Below are positions 7,355 to 7,374 of a stretch of 7,374 nt of DNA, in pieces (within the stretch, counting starts at the first letter, position 1; each line of letters opens with the position of its first letter). The DNA comes from Planctomycetota bacterium (lineage in GTDB: Bacteria; Planctomycetota; Planctomycetia; Isosphaerales; Isosphaeraceae): positions 1 through 7,374 of the forward strand of contig JAJYCH010000228.1 in the NCBI GenBank assembly GCA_021778575.1, read 5' to 3'. Made by a program: the position numbers and the translations under genes. The notes under the pieces are model-generated. The model was not told the origin of the DNA, did not search any database, and saw only the letters and a program-made list of their open reading frames with translations.

Positions 7355-7374
7355 GAATCAGGCCAAGAGCGCGG

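Noticed and set aside
1..7374. CRISPR array, tRNA or rRNA genes
   Set aside because: No regularly spaced repeats beyond the single two-copy unit at 63-123, and no cloverleaf or rRNA-like conserved segments were seen.

Overview
The window is GC-rich and gene-dense, with weak or absent Shine-Dalgarno sequences. The style suggests a large-genome environmental bacterium. A planctomycete (Isosphaeraceae-like) is my best guess from the IS630 type and the base composition, but this is an inference and no phylogenetic marker is present.

Layout. Positions 1-110 are non-coding. They hold two copies of a 27-base repeat, each ending in a hairpin-plus-T-run arrangement. Positions 113-1501 look like an IS630-family insertion sequence. 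Its transposase is split into orfA (182-475) and orfB (to 1481), joined in a +1 frame relation at a run of seven C. From 1501 to 6825 on the minus strand lies one very large gene. It encodes a DEAD/DEAH-box superfamily 2 helicase of up to 1774 residues with several zinc-finger-like Cys pairs and a C-terminal DUF1998 (MrfA zinc-binding) domain. This architecture matches DruE of the Druantia anti-phage systems and is related to MrfA and to DISARM DrmA/DrmB. Upstream in the same direction is a 208-residue protein (6728-7354) of unrecognised family. It directly abuts or overlaps the helicase and probably shares its operon. The operon seems to continue beyond the right edge of the window.

How the parts fit. 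The helicase plus its small partner are probably part of a DNA-processing or anti-phage defence operon, but no nuclease, methylase or named Druantia partner is visible here. The IS630 element lies convergent with the helicase. Its inferred right end coincides with the helicase stop codon: the TA target dinucleotide forms the first two bases of that codon, and the IS supplies the third. If the boundaries are right, the transposon inserted exactly into the stop codon (TAA to TAG) and left the protein unchanged.

Main uncertainties: the true start of the helicase, whether the transposase frameshift is programmed or a mutation, and the exact IS ends.
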